Below, in pieces: positions 45,731-55,788 of a stretch of DNA of 64,000 nucleotides. The stretch's first letter is position 1; every line of letters starts with the position of its first letter. The stretch is from Streptococcus gallolyticus subsp. gallolyticus DSM 16831. GTDB taxonomy: Bacteria; Bacillota; Bacilli; Lactobacillales; Streptococcaceae. Where the stretch lies: positions 80,001 through 144,000 of the forward strand of contig NZ_CP018822.1 of assembly GCF_002000985.1 (NCBI RefSeq), read 5' to 3'. Position numbers and translations under genes: made by a program. The notes under the pieces are model-generated. The model searched no databases. It worked only from the letters and a program-made list of their open reading frames with translations, and was not told the origin of the DNA.

Positions 45731-46159
45731 ATGAAGTATTTACTACTAGTCAGTCATGGAGACTTTGCGACGGGTCTAAAAACGTCTTTGGCGATGTTTG
45801 CGGAAGACAAAATTGACCAAGTCATCGCTGTCGGTCTAAAAAATGGCAAAACAGTTGATGACTTTGAAAAAGACTTCAGACAAGCTATTTCAGGTTTAAC
45901 AGCTGACGATTCCGTTGTTGTTCTTGCTGATATTATTGGCGGTAGCCCTTTGACAACTGCTTGTAACGTCTTGGACGAACTCGGAAAATTGGAAAATGCT
46001 GTTGTTTTAGGTGGTATGAATTTACCAATGGCAATTACTTCTGCAGTGATGAAAGATATGCTTGAGGGCGATGATTTTGTACAAGCCGTTTTGCCAGAAG
46101 CTCAAGCGGCTCTTCAAGAATTCAAAATCACTTCAGATGATGATGACGATGATATTTAA
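45731..46159 (+). CDS. Mannose-family PTS EIIA component
   Basis: A 142-residue EIIA of the mannose/fructose/sorbose family. The phosphorylated histidine is His9 in LLVSHGDFATGL, and ADIIGGSPLTTACNVL is a family motif. It passes phosphate from HPr to EIIB. The C-terminus ends in a run of aspartates (SDDDDDDI), mirrored by the EIIC tail. It is the first gene of a four-component permease operon. Confidence 0.93.
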   Translation: MKYLLLVSHGDFATGLKTSLAMFAEDKIDQVIAVGLKNGKTVDDFEKDFRQAISGLTADDSVVVLADIIGGSPLTTACNVLDELGKLENAVVLGGMNLPMAITSAVMKDMLEGDDFVQAVLPEAQAALQEFKITSDDDDDDI

Positions 46160-46173
46160 AAAAGGAGATAAAA

Positions 46174-46668
46174 ATGACTGTATCATTTGTACGTATTGAT
46201 GACCGCATGATTCATGGGCAAACTGTAACACGTTGGGCAAAAGAATACCCTTGTGACGGTTTGATTGCCGTAAACGATGCTGCTTCAAAAAACAAAGTTT
46301 TAACCCAAGCTTACAAAGGAGCTTCGGACAAGAAAACCTTTGTTTGGTCGGTAGATGCTTTTGGACAAAAATCTCAAAAAGTATTGGATTCTGACACGCG
46401 CTATTTTGTGATTACCAAGAATCCAATTGACATGAAAAAAATTCTGGTTGACCAAGGTTTTGTTCCTAGTGATGTAAAAGAAATTATCGTTGGTCCATGT
46501 AATGACCGACCAGGTGCTGTCAAACTTGGGAATAATCAATCTATCACCCAAGAAGAAGCAGATGCCCTTGAAGCAATTGAAAAAGCTGGATACAAAGTGA
46601 AATTCCAATTATTGCCAGATGTTTCAATCGGTTACTGGTCAGATTTCAAATCAAAATTTGGTTATTAA
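46174..46668 (+). CDS. Mannose-family PTS EIIB component
   Basis: A 164-residue EIIB with the phosphoacceptor His14 in VRIDDRMIHGQTVTRW, characteristic of the mannose/sorbose family. It receives phosphate from EIIA and transfers it to the sugar during uptake. It follows EIIA by 14 bases, with AAGGAGA upstream. Confidence 0.94.
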   Translation: MTVSFVRIDDRMIHGQTVTRWAKEYPCDGLIAVNDAASKNKVLTQAYKGASDKKTFVWSVDAFGQKSQKVLDSDTRYFVITKNPIDMKKILVDQGFVPSDVKEIIVGPCNDRPGAVKLGNNQSITQEEADALEAIEKAGYKVKFQLLPDVSIGYWSDFKSKFGY

Positions 46669-46875
46669 TTTATTGTTACTTAGCAGCGAATAAAGTGAGT
46701 ATAGCTATTTTTGATACCAAAACTCGTTTGCGCTCTTTGTATCTTGTTAATTGAACATGAGCTGCGAGCTGTGTCAAAAAGATAGTTTCTCCTAGAGTCT
46801 AGCGACTCTTCGTCAAAACTCCTATTTTGCCTTTGCTCGCTGACGCTCTTTGTATCTTAGTATAGGAGATGTATT
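46669..46875 (+). repeat. Repeat-bearing intergenic gap within the PTS operon
   Basis: This 207-base gap between EIIB and EIIC has no gene. CGCTCTTTGTATCTT occurs at 46731-46745 and again at 46844-46858, and GAGTC-TAGC-GACTC forms a hairpin at 46795-46808. It looks like a short intergenic repeat element inserted into the operon, and could also change the ratio of EIIC/EIID to EIIA/EIIB. Confidence 0.5.
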
Positions 46876-47724
46876 ATGACAATTTCTTGGTTTCAAGCAG
46901 CTTTGTTAGGGTTGTTTGCATGTTTGTCTTCAATGCCAGGGCTTGGTGGTACAACCATTGGTAACTATACGCTTGGTCGTCCTCTTGTCGGTGGTCTTGT
47001 CTGTGGACTTATTCTTGGCGATGTTAAAACAGGAATCATCTGTGGTGTTGCTATGCAGTTGGTTTACATTGCCCTTGTAACACCTGGTGGTACGGTTTCA
47101 GCCGACGTGCGTGCGGTGTCTTATATCGGTATTCCTTTGGCAATGGTAGCCATCCATTCTCAAGGTTTATCAGCTGATTCAGCTGATGCGGCTAACTTGG
47201 CTAAATCAATGGGTACGCTTGTTGGTACTGTCGGTACGGTTCTTTTCTACGGAACAGCAACCATGAACCTTGTTTGGCAACACATTGGTTGGCGTGCGGT
47301 AGAAAAAGGTCAATTTAGAAAACTTTATCAAGTTGACTGGCTCTATCCATGGGTATCACATTTTGTATTCTCATTTATCCCAACATTGGTAATGTGTAAA
47401 CTTGGTGCGACTGCTGTTACAGCAATGAAAGATGCACTTCCAATGGATGGTATTCCAATGAAAACCCTCTTTACAGTAGGGGCTTTGTTACCATGTGTCG
47501 GAATTGCCATTCTTTTGAAACAAATTGTTGAAAAAGTGACTGACTTTATTCCATTCTTTGTTGGTTTCACTTTGGCAGCTTCACTTGGTTTGAATTTGGT
47601 ATCATGTGCAGTGATTTCATTAATCTTTGCCGTATTATTCTACGAACTTGAAATGGCTAAAACTGTAAAAGCAACAGCCACAGCAGCTGATGATTTTGAT
47701 GACGATGATGAGGAGGATATCTAA
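46876..47724 (+). CDS. Mannose-family PTS EIIC component
   Basis: A 282-residue membrane protein of the EII-Sor family with six or more hydrophobic segments and the conserved N-terminal GLGGTTIGNYTLGRPLVGGLVCGLILGD region. It forms the sugar channel with EIID. Its last residues are very acidic (DDFDDDDEEDI), resembling the EIIA tail. GGAG lies 8 bases before the ATG. Confidence 0.93.
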   Translation: MTISWFQAALLGLFACLSSMPGLGGTTIGNYTLGRPLVGGLVCGLILGDVKTGIICGVAMQLVYIALVTPGGTVSADVRAVSYIGIPLAMVAIHSQGLSADSADAANLAKSMGTLVGTVGTVLFYGTATMNLVWQHIGWRAVEKGQFRKLYQVDWLYPWVSHFVFSFIPTLVMCKLGATAVTAMKDALPMDGIPMKTLFTVGALLPCVGIAILLKQIVEKVTDFIPFFVGFTLAASLGLNLVSCAVISLIFAVLFYELEMAKTVKATATAADDFDDDDEEDI

Positions 47725-47725
47725 A

Positions 47726-48559
47726 ATGGCTCAAAAGAAATTAACAAAGAAAACTTTGATGAAATCTTTCCATCATTGGTATTATGGTAACCTTACTTGC
47801 TTCTCACAAGAGCATATGCAAACCTTTGGTTATTTGACATCAATGCTCCCAATCGTGGAAGAATTGTATGACAATAAAGAAGACCAAGCGCGTTCAATGC
47901 AAACTTATACAGCTTTCTTCAATACAGAACCTCAGCTTGGTTCACTCATTGTCGGAATCACAGCAGGTCTTGAAGAAGCGCGTGCTAATGGTTCTGAAGA
48001 AGTTGATGACGAAACCATTAACGGACTTCGTGCAGGGCTTATGGGACCTGTGGCTGGTATCGGTGACTCACTTGTTGTTGGAACTTTGATTCCAGTTATT
48101 TTAGGGATTGCCCTTGGTCTTTCCACTGGTGGCTCACCAATCGGTGCCGTTTTCTACATCGTCGTTTGGAACTTGTTAGCTTATCTGGGTATGAGATTTG
48201 CCTATTTCAAAGGTTATGAACTCGGTGATAAAGCCGTTGAATTTCTAGTTGGTGCTCAAGGTCAAGCCATTCGTAAAGCCGTTTCTATCGTTGGTGGTAT
48301 GGTTGTCGGTGGTGTTGCTGCCACTTGGGTATCTGTCCAAACATCATTCCAACTTGGTAGTGCCAAAAATCCATACTTGGTTCTTCAAGATAAATTAGAC
48401 GCCGTTTATCCAGGTTTGCTAACAGCAATCTTCATCGTCTTTTGCTGGTGGCTAATGGCTAAGAAAAATATCTCACCAATTAAAGTCATGCTATTACTCG
48501 TTGTTATTGCCTTTGTTGGTGTTCTCGTTGGATTCTTCGATCCAGGTTTGTCTTACTAA
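47726..48559 (+). CDS. Mannose-family PTS EIID component
   Basis: A 277-residue EIID membrane protein beginning AQKKLTKKTLMKSFHHWYYGNLTCFSQEHMQT. The GPVAGIGDSLVVGTLIPVILGIALGLS segment (about 105-131) is the family hallmark. It binds EIIC and completes the permease. The frame is open from 47690, but ATG 47726 follows the EIIC stop by one base and has GAGGA upstream. Confidence 0.94.
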   Translation: MAQKKLTKKTLMKSFHHWYYGNLTCFSQEHMQTFGYLTSMLPIVEELYDNKEDQARSMQTYTAFFNTEPQLGSLIVGITAGLEEARANGSEEVDDETINGLRAGLMGPVAGIGDSLVVGTLIPVILGIALGLSTGGSPIGAVFYIVVWNLLAYLGMRFAYFKGYELGDKAVEFLVGAQGQAIRKAVSIVGGMVVGGVAATWVSVQTSFQLGSAKNPYLVLQDKLDAVYPGLLTAIFIVFCWWLMAKKNISPIKVMLLLVVIAFVGVLVGFFDPGLSY

Positions 48560-48628
48560 TACGTTTTAGAAATACCAACCTCACTAGGGATTTCTTGCGT
48601 ATCATATCAATCAAAAGAGGAAAAATTC

Positions 48629-48916
48629 ATGACAAAATCAGAAGTGATTAACGGTTATCAAACAGAAATAGCCTACCAAAAACATATGATTGAAAATCTC
48701 GGACGTTGGCTAACCTTGCTCTTCTTAGTAGCAAGTATCGGATTTTTGCTAATATATTTCTTTCGTCAAACCAACCTCATTTTATCTATACTTGGCTACG
48801 TTCTAGCTTTTGTCGGTGTTTTTGGGATGTTGCTTTTTGGCTACGGCATTTACCGTGGCAAACAAAATGTCGCCAAACTCATTGATGATTTTGAAATGAA
48901 ACTCCAATCCTTTTAA
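48629..48916 (+). CDS. Small two-helix membrane protein after the PTS operon
   Basis: A 95-residue protein with two hydrophobic helices (WLTLLFLVASIGFLLIYFF and ILGYVLAFVGVFGMLLFGYGIY) between charged ends. I do not recognise the family. It lies 69 bases after EIID in the same direction, with AGAGGAAAAA as ribosome binding site and no terminator between, so it is probably the last gene of the PTS transcript. Role unknown. Confidence 0.65.
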   Translation: MTKSEVINGYQTEIAYQKHMIENLGRWLTLLFLVASIGFLLIYFFRQTNLILSILGYVLAFVGVFGMLLFGYGIYRGKQNVAKLIDDFEMKLQSF

Positions 48917-48978
48917 ACATAAACAAAACTCCTTTAAAAATACCTTTTTAATCTCATTACAATACTTATTCAAAAAAA

Positions 48979-49022
48979 TAAAAAGTTTCTAGTACATAAT
49001 CTCTTTGCTAGAGACTTTTTTT
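48979..49022 (+). terminator. Terminator after the PTS operon
   Basis: AAAAGTTTCTAG pairs with CTAGAGACTTTT (one wobble) and runs into TTTTTTT. Confidence 0.82.
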
Positions 49023-49083
49023 GTGGTAAATTTCTAGCCAAACTATGGTATAGTATTAAAAAAGGAAAAGTTAGGAGATTATA

Positions 49084-50163
49084 ATGAAAAAGAAATTTTG
49101 GCTAATTTTATTAGCAATGGGTGCTTTAGGATTATCGGGTTGTCAGAGTAAGGTTAACAGTGAACCAGCAAAAGCGTATGATTTGGCAATTTCGTATGGC
49201 AATCAGATAACGACATTTAAAACTGATAATAATCAGCTTGAAAAAGTTGAAACACGACAATTATTTGATAAAAATATTGGTATTTGGCAAGAACGCCTAC
49301 AATCTGTCAAAGGAAATTTATATGGTAAAACTCACGAATCACCGAATTCATTTAAAAAGTATTTATTCGATGTAGAACCTAAAACGTTAAAAGGTAAATT
49401 GACAGAGGTTGGTGGTAATGACATCTATGGCTCGGCTAGTGATGAAGAGTATATTTACACAACTGCCGTTTTCTTAGGACATACTGATTTTTATAAATAC
49501 GATACCGACCTACATCAAGTTACCAAAAAATCAATTAAAGAGGACGGTCTAATGAACCTCACCAATGACATGATTTTTGTTGGAGATACTCTTTATGTCC
49601 TTGTTGGTGCCGTGGATAATGAGACAGCGACTAATGCTAATTATCTATGGGTGATGAATAAGCAATTAGAAGTCCAAGAAAAAATCGACCTCAACTATAC
49701 CGAGGGTGGTTATTTTCGAATGGTTGAAGCAGACGGAAAACTTTATATGACAGCTGCTAAAGAGGGGATTCGTGAGGACGGTGAGCCAGATGGTGGGCAA
49801 CATATTCTTGTCTATGACCTTGCAAGTGGTGAAACCAGTCGTATTGAAACCAAGCTTGAATACCCAAAATTTATTTATTATGACGAGTCTCGTCATCAAT
49901 TGCTAGTTCTTCATGACCCGCTATACGTTGCTGATTACACTTGGACAATCATTGACTTAGAAACGCTCTCTCAGACCCAGTTTACTTTCCCAGAAATTGC
50001 TTCGGGCATGTTAGAAGTCTTTTTCACACAGACAGATTCAGATTATTACTTTTTATTTAATGAACAATTAGTGAAATACTCTGTGGATACGCAAGAAAAA
50101 ACGATTTATGATTTATCAAAATTTGGCATAGATTACGCAGATGCCATTATTTTTAGTGAGTGA
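49084..50163 (+). CDS. Lipoprotein of unknown function
   Basis: A 359-residue lipoprotein: signal MKKKFWLILLAMGALGLSGC with the lipidated Cys20, then QSKVNSEPA. The rest has repeated beta-rich stretches (for example DIYGSASDEEYIYTTAVFLG, DGKLYMTAAKEG, IYYDESRHQLLVLHDPLYV) suggestive of a beta-propeller, but no domain that I can name. It is monocistronic as far as can be seen, with a probable promoter (GGTATAGTATT) about 30 bases upstream. Confidence 0.72.
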   Translation: MKKKFWLILLAMGALGLSGCQSKVNSEPAKAYDLAISYGNQITTFKTDNNQLEKVETRQLFDKNIGIWQERLQSVKGNLYGKTHESPNSFKKYLFDVEPKTLKGKLTEVGGNDIYGSASDEEYIYTTAVFLGHTDFYKYDTDLHQVTKKSIKEDGLMNLTNDMIFVGDTLYVLVGAVDNETATNANYLWVMNKQLEVQEKIDLNYTEGGYFRMVEADGKLYMTAAKEGIREDGEPDGGQHILVYDLASGETSRIETKLEYPKFIYYDESRHQLLVLHDPLYVADYTWTIIDLETLSQTQFTFPEIASGMLEVFFTQTDSDYYFLFNEQLVKYSVDTQEKTIYDLSKFGIDYADAIIFSE

Positions 50164-50309
50164 AATAGCATGTCGAAATCAAACTCTTTTTTCTGAATTT
50201 TAAAAATATATTGACAGAAAGCAAAAATAAGGGTAAACTGTAAACAATCAAAAACAATGACGGTAAGCCATGTGAATGTCTCATGGTTTACAACTTAACA
50301 GGAGGAAAT

Positions 50310-50378
50310 ATGCTGAAAAAGGCGTCTGTAATGACTGAAAAACTAAATCATTACTATTACTTTAGTTTCTTTAGATAG
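50310..50378 (+). CDS. Leader peptide rich in Tyr and Phe (22 codons)
   Basis: With GGAGG five bases upstream, ATG 50310 opens a 22-codon frame ending in HYYYFSFFR and TAG (50376-50378). Three consecutive tyrosine codons and three phenylalanine codons lie next to alternative RNA hairpins and a terminator ahead of an amino-acid ABC transporter. This is the layout of a transcription-attenuation leader. Confidence 0.7.
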   Translation: MLKKASVMTEKLNHYYYFSFFR

Positions 50379-50548
50379 ACGTTTGTAGCCAATCATGGAT
50401 GCAAACGTCATACCGTTTGTATCTATGAAGCTAAAGCATTTTACTGTTGAGAAAAGCCGATTAGATACTTTGAGTTCTAATTGGCAAGTAAGATATGTTT
50501 TTACGCATGTATTGAAAACCAGTTAGACTTTTGAGCCTAGCTGGTTTT
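50360..50548 (+). promoter_or_regulatory. Attenuator structures and terminator before the aromatic amino-acid transporter
   Basis: CTTTAGTTTC (50360-50369, within the Tyr/Phe codons) can pair with GAAGCTAAAG (50427-50436). GACGTTTG (50378-50385) pairs with CAAACGTC (50402-50409), whose CAAACG can instead pair with CGTTTG (50414-50419). A strong terminator (AAAACCAGTTAG / CTAGCTGGTTTT, 50515-50548, T-rich after) closes the leader 100 bases before the transporter. No T-box sequence is present. Another hairpin (50264-50290) precedes the leader peptide. Confidence 0.65.
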
Positions 50549-50648
50549 ATTTATTGTGGCTGATGTAGAACTAAGCAGTTCTAATATTGAAAAAAGTTTT
50601 CCAATCTCGACATCAAGATTGGGAGTAAGAAAAGCAGAGGTAAGTAGT

Positions 50649-52625
50649 ATGAAAAGAAACATGGCAGCTATTATGGCTTTGATGTTAGCTGTACTCACGT
50701 TATTTGGGTGTTCATCATCAAAAGGCACTAGCGACGATGTTGTCCATATTGGGATTCTTCAGTATGTTGAACATCAATCGCTAACAGCAGCTCGCAAGGG
50801 ATTTGTGGATGAATTAAAAAAAGAAGGCTACGTTGACGGGGATAATATCGTCATTGATTATGAAAATGCACAAGGTGACCAGTCAAATTTACAAACCATT
50901 TCAACCAATTTGATTGCTAATAATGACCTTGTTTTAGGGATTGCAACACCAGCCGCACAGACCTTGGCTAATCTATCAACCGACGTTCCAGTCTTGTTTA
51001 CAGCAGTTACCGATCCAGTATCAGCAAAATTAGTTGATTCAATGGAAAATCCTGGGGGCATTGCAACAGGGACAAGTGACATGTCGCCTATTTCAAAACA
51101 GGTCGAATTATTGCAAAAAGTCATGCCGAATGTGAAAAAAGTTGGCATCATGTACACGACAAATGAACGCAATTCCGAAGTTCAAGTTGAAGAAGCAAAA
51201 GAAGCGTTTGCTAAGGCAGGTATCGAGGTCATTACCAAAGGTATCTCATCAACGAATGATGTCCAAGATACCGCTAAAAGCCTGATGAGCCAGACAGAAG
51301 TTCTATTTATCCCAACGGATAATATGATTGTTAGTGCTATCTCGCTCATTACAGAATTATCGAAAGAAACAAAAATTCCAGTTGTCGGTGGTTCAGCAGA
51401 TGTTGTGGAACAAGGTGTCCTCTTTACGTACGGTGCTAATTACGAAGCCCTTGGTCGTCAAACGGCAAAATTAGCCATTCGTATCCTTGAAGGTGAAGAT
51501 GTTAGTGATGTTGCTGCGGAATATCCAGAGACACTAAACGTCGTTACCAATGATGAAATGGCTGAGACTTTAGGAATTGATTTAAGTAGTATTGAGAACG
51601 ACACGACAGAATCGTCTTCTGATACGACCGAAACAAGCACATCAGCAAGCTCAAGCACAACGAAAACAAGTTCATCAAGCACGTCAACACAAACGTCAGA
51701 TTCATCAAGTACGAACGGTTGGCTTGATATTGTTTTATCGGCAATTTCACAAGGTCTTTTGTGGTCAATCATGGCAATTGGTGTCTTTATTACTTTCCGT
51801 ATTTTAGATATTGCTGACCTTTCTGCCGAAGGCTCATTCCCACTCGGGGCAGCTTCAACAGCGATTATGATTGTCAATGGCATTAATCCATTAATTGCTA
51901 CTATTGGTGGTTTTGTGGCAGGAATGATTGCTGGTGCGGTGTCTGGTTTCATGCACACCAAGATGAAAATTCCAGCTCTGTTAACAGGGATTATTACTCT
52001 TACGGCACTTTATTCTATCAATCTTTTGGTGCTAGGTAGTGCCAATGTTTCGTTAGCAGGTCAAGAAACACTCGTGACCTTAATGACGTCAGCACTTAAC
52101 TTGTCGAAACTATATGCTGTGATTTTGATTGGTGTTATCTTTGTCGCATTAGTCATTATCTTGCTGGTGGTTCTGTTAAATACGCAAGTCGGTCTCGCGC
52201 TTCGTGCAACAGGTGATAATATTGCTATGGGTGAAGCTAATGGTATTAAGGTTGACCGCATGAAGATTTTGGGTTACATGATTTCAAATGGTTTGATTGC
52301 CCTTGCTGGTTCACTTTTGGCGCAAAATAATGGCTACGCGGATATGAATATGGGAACAGGTACGATTGTTAATGGTTTGGCATCTATTATCTTTGCTGAA
52401 GTTATCGTGAAATACTTGCCACTTGGCAAACGTCTCTGGTCAATTGTCCTTGGTTCAATCTTATATCGTCTGGTGCTTGTTATCATTCTAGCCATGAATG
52501 TCGATGCGCAAATGCTCAAATTAGCGTCAGCGATTCTGCTTGCCTTGATTCTCTATGTTCCAGAAATTCGCAACAAACTTCATATCAAACCCTCAAAAAC
52601 ATTAACTCCAGGAGGTGAAGATTAA
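50649..52625 (+). CDS. ABC importer: binding lipoprotein fused to permease (TrpX-TrpY type)
   Basis: From ATG 50649 (AGAGG upstream) the protein has 658 residues. A lipoprotein signal (lipobox LFGC, Cys21) is followed by an ABC_sub_bind-type domain (about 30-315: VHIGILQYVEHQSL, IATPAAQTLANLSTDVPVLF), a 40-residue Ser/Thr linker (about 316-357) and an RbsC/LivH-like permease (about 358-640) with eight or more helices. In most streptococci these are two genes (trpX, trpY); here they are one polypeptide. The frame is open from 50556 but that part is leader. Tryptophan or other aromatic amino acids are the likely substrate, by family and by the upstream attenuator. Confidence 0.8.
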   Translation: MKRNMAAIMALMLAVLTLFGCSSSKGTSDDVVHIGILQYVEHQSLTAARKGFVDELKKEGYVDGDNIVIDYENAQGDQSNLQTISTNLIANNDLVLGIATPAAQTLANLSTDVPVLFTAVTDPVSAKLVDSMENPGGIATGTSDMSPISKQVELLQKVMPNVKKVGIMYTTNERNSEVQVEEAKEAFAKAGIEVITKGISSTNDVQDTAKSLMSQTEVLFIPTDNMIVSAISLITELSKETKIPVVGGSADVVEQGVLFTYGANYEALGRQTAKLAIRILEGEDVSDVAAEYPETLNVVTNDEMAETLGIDLSSIENDTTESSSDTTETSTSASSSTTKTSSSSTSTQTSDSSSTNGWLDIVLSAISQGLLWSIMAIGVFITFRILDIADLSAEGSFPLGAASTAIMIVNGINPLIATIGGFVAGMIAGAVSGFMHTKMKIPALLTGIITLTALYSINLLVLGSANVSLAGQETLVTLMTSALNLSKLYAVILIGVIFVALVIILLVVLLNTQVGLALRATGDNIAMGEANGIKVDRMKILGYMISNGLIALAGSLLAQNNGYADMNMGTGTIVNGLASIIFAEVIVKYLPLGKRLWSIVLGSILYRLVLVIILAMNVDAQMLKLASAILLALILYVPEIRNKLHIKPSKTLTPGGED

Positions 52626-53428
52626 TGGCACTTTTAACATTATCAAATATTCATAAAACCTTTGAAAAAGGAACTGTTAACGAAAATCACGTTTTGCGTG
52701 GCTTAGATTTAGACATTGAACAAGGTGATTTCATCTCTGTCATTGGAGGAAATGGTGCTGGGAAATCAACACTTATGAATTCCATTGCTGGCGTCGTTGA
52801 CATTGACGAAGGAGACATTCTTCTGGAAGGAGAATCTATTCGTAAAGCTTCTGTTGCCGCACGTTCAAAAGATATTAGCCGTGTATTCCAAGACCCACGA
52901 ATGGGAACAGCAACCAATTTAACGATTGAAGAAAATATGGCGATTGCTTACCGTCGTGGTAAAAAGCGCAGCTTCTTCAAAAAATCTGTCACCGAACAAG
53001 AACGTGAATTGTTCAAAGAAACATTGACAGAGCTTGGTTTAGGACTGGAAAACCGTATGAAAACAGATGCGGCTTTCTTATCAGGAGGGCAACGTCAAGC
53101 ACTAACGCTTGCCATGGCAACCTTGGTGCGCCCCAAAATTCTTCTCTTAGATGAACACACAGCAGCCCTTGACCCAAAAACAAGTGACATGGTTATGCAT
53201 TTAACGAAAAAAATCGTTGAAGAACAAGAGCTAACAACTTTAATGATTACCCATAATATGGAACACGCTATCGAGTATGGTAACCGTCTTATCATGCTTT
53301 ATCATGGCAAAATCGTGGTTGACGTTCGCGGTGATGAAAAGAAAAACCTCACCGTTGCTCAACTCATGGACCTCTTCCACAAAAATAGCGGTCAAGCCCT
53401 AAACGACGACGCCCTAGTGCTGGGGTGA
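52625..53428 (+). CDS. ABC importer ATP-binding protein (TrpZ type)
   Basis: A 267-residue ATPase with Walker A GGNGAGKST (about 39-47), signature LSGGQRQA (about 153-160) and Walker B ILLLDEHTAALDP, where His replaces the usual Pro after Glu, as is common in this subfamily. It energises the fused binding protein/permease encoded just upstream; GGAGGTG precedes its ATG and the ATG overlaps the previous stop by one base. Confidence 0.87.
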   Translation: MALLTLSNIHKTFEKGTVNENHVLRGLDLDIEQGDFISVIGGNGAGKSTLMNSIAGVVDIDEGDILLEGESIRKASVAARSKDISRVFQDPRMGTATNLTIEENMAIAYRRGKKRSFFKKSVTEQERELFKETLTELGLGLENRMKTDAAFLSGGQRQALTLAMATLVRPKILLLDEHTAALDPKTSDMVMHLTKKIVEEQELTTLMITHNMEHAIEYGNRLIMLYHGKIVVDVRGDEKKNLTVAQLMDLFHKNSGQALNDDALVLG

Positions 53429-53436
53429 TATAGATT

Positions 53437-53491
53437 AACTGAGCAAAATTGCTTCCACTATAGGAACGATTTCAGCTCAGTTTTCTTTTTT
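53437..53491 (+). terminator. Terminator of the ABC importer operon
   Basis: AACTGAGC (53437-53444) pairs with GCTCAGTT (53475-53482), with further inner pairs (TTCC/GGAA), followed by TTCTTTTTTT. Confidence 0.75.
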
Positions 53492-53511
53492 TGAGAATTA
53501 GTGTTTTTTTC

Positions 53512-53580
53512 TTGACTATTTCTGACCAAGTGTTAGAATAGATTTTGTAGGAATTAGCACTCGATGTATTAGAGTGCTAA
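53512..53580 (+). promoter_or_regulatory. groE promoter and CIRCE element
   Basis: TTGACT (53512-53517), a 16-bp spacer and TAGAAT (53534-53539) are followed by a perfect CIRCE: TTAGCACTC (53554-53562), nine bases, GAGTGCTAA (53572-53580). HrcA represses groESL here and heat releases it. Confidence 0.95.
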
Positions 53581-53639
53581 AAAAGAATTTAGCTCTGCTA
53601 TTTTCAAACAAAAATTAAGAGATAATTGGAGGCAAAAGC

Positions 53640-53924
53640 ATGTTAAAACCATTAGGTGACCGTGTGGTCTTGAAAGTTGAAGAAGAAAAAGAGCAAACAG
53701 TTGGTGGTTTTGTCCTTGCTGGCGCAAGCAAAGAAAGAACTCAAGTAGCAACTGTTGTAGCAATCGGTGACGGTGCTCGTACCTTGACAGGTGAACTGGT
53801 AGCGCCAAGTGTTGCAGCAGGTGATAAAGTTATTATTGAAAATGGTGTTGGAATTGAAGTCAAAGACGACGATAACACAGTAACTATCGTTCGTGAAGCA
53901 GATATTTTGGCTATTCTAGCATAA
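53640..53924 (+). CDS. groES: Co-chaperonin GroES
   Basis: A 94-residue GroES beginning [23 protein letters not shown], with the mobile-loop region [14 protein letters not shown] (about 22-35) and roof segment near 45-55. It caps the GroEL ring during protein folding. It lies behind a CIRCE promoter and 67 bases before groEL; GGAGG precedes the ATG. Confidence 0.97.
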   Translation: MLKPLGDRVVLKVEEEKEQTVGGFVLAGASKERTQVATVVAIGDGARTLTGELVAPSVAAGDKVIIENGVGIEVKDDDNTVTIVREADILAILA

Positions 53925-53979
53925 GAGAGATTGTGCTATAAACGTTTATTTAGAAAATTTATCAATAGAAATAAAATAG

Positions 53980-55620
<1,641 letters not shown>

Positions 55621-55648
55621 GCTAGATAAATGATTATTAAAAATAACG

Positions 55649-55675
55649 AAAACTCCTCAAATTCTGAGGAGTTTT
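55649..55675 (+). terminator. Terminator of groESL
   Basis: AAAACTCCTCA pairs with TGAGGAGTTTT around a short loop, followed by CATTTG. Confidence 0.88.
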
Positions 55676-55788
55676 CATTTGCCTTGAAAGCAATGTCTTT
55701 ATTTAAGAGTTTTATAACAAAATTTGATATAATAAGAAAAAGTATAGATAACGTGGAAAAGAGCTAGCGCTCATTGTTATGGAGAAAA

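Noticed and set aside
50220..50555. T-box riboswitch for the amino-acid transporter
   Set aside because: The conserved T-box/antiterminator core (AGGGTGG...ACCGCG type) is absent, and a leader peptide with Tyr/Phe codons explains the region better.
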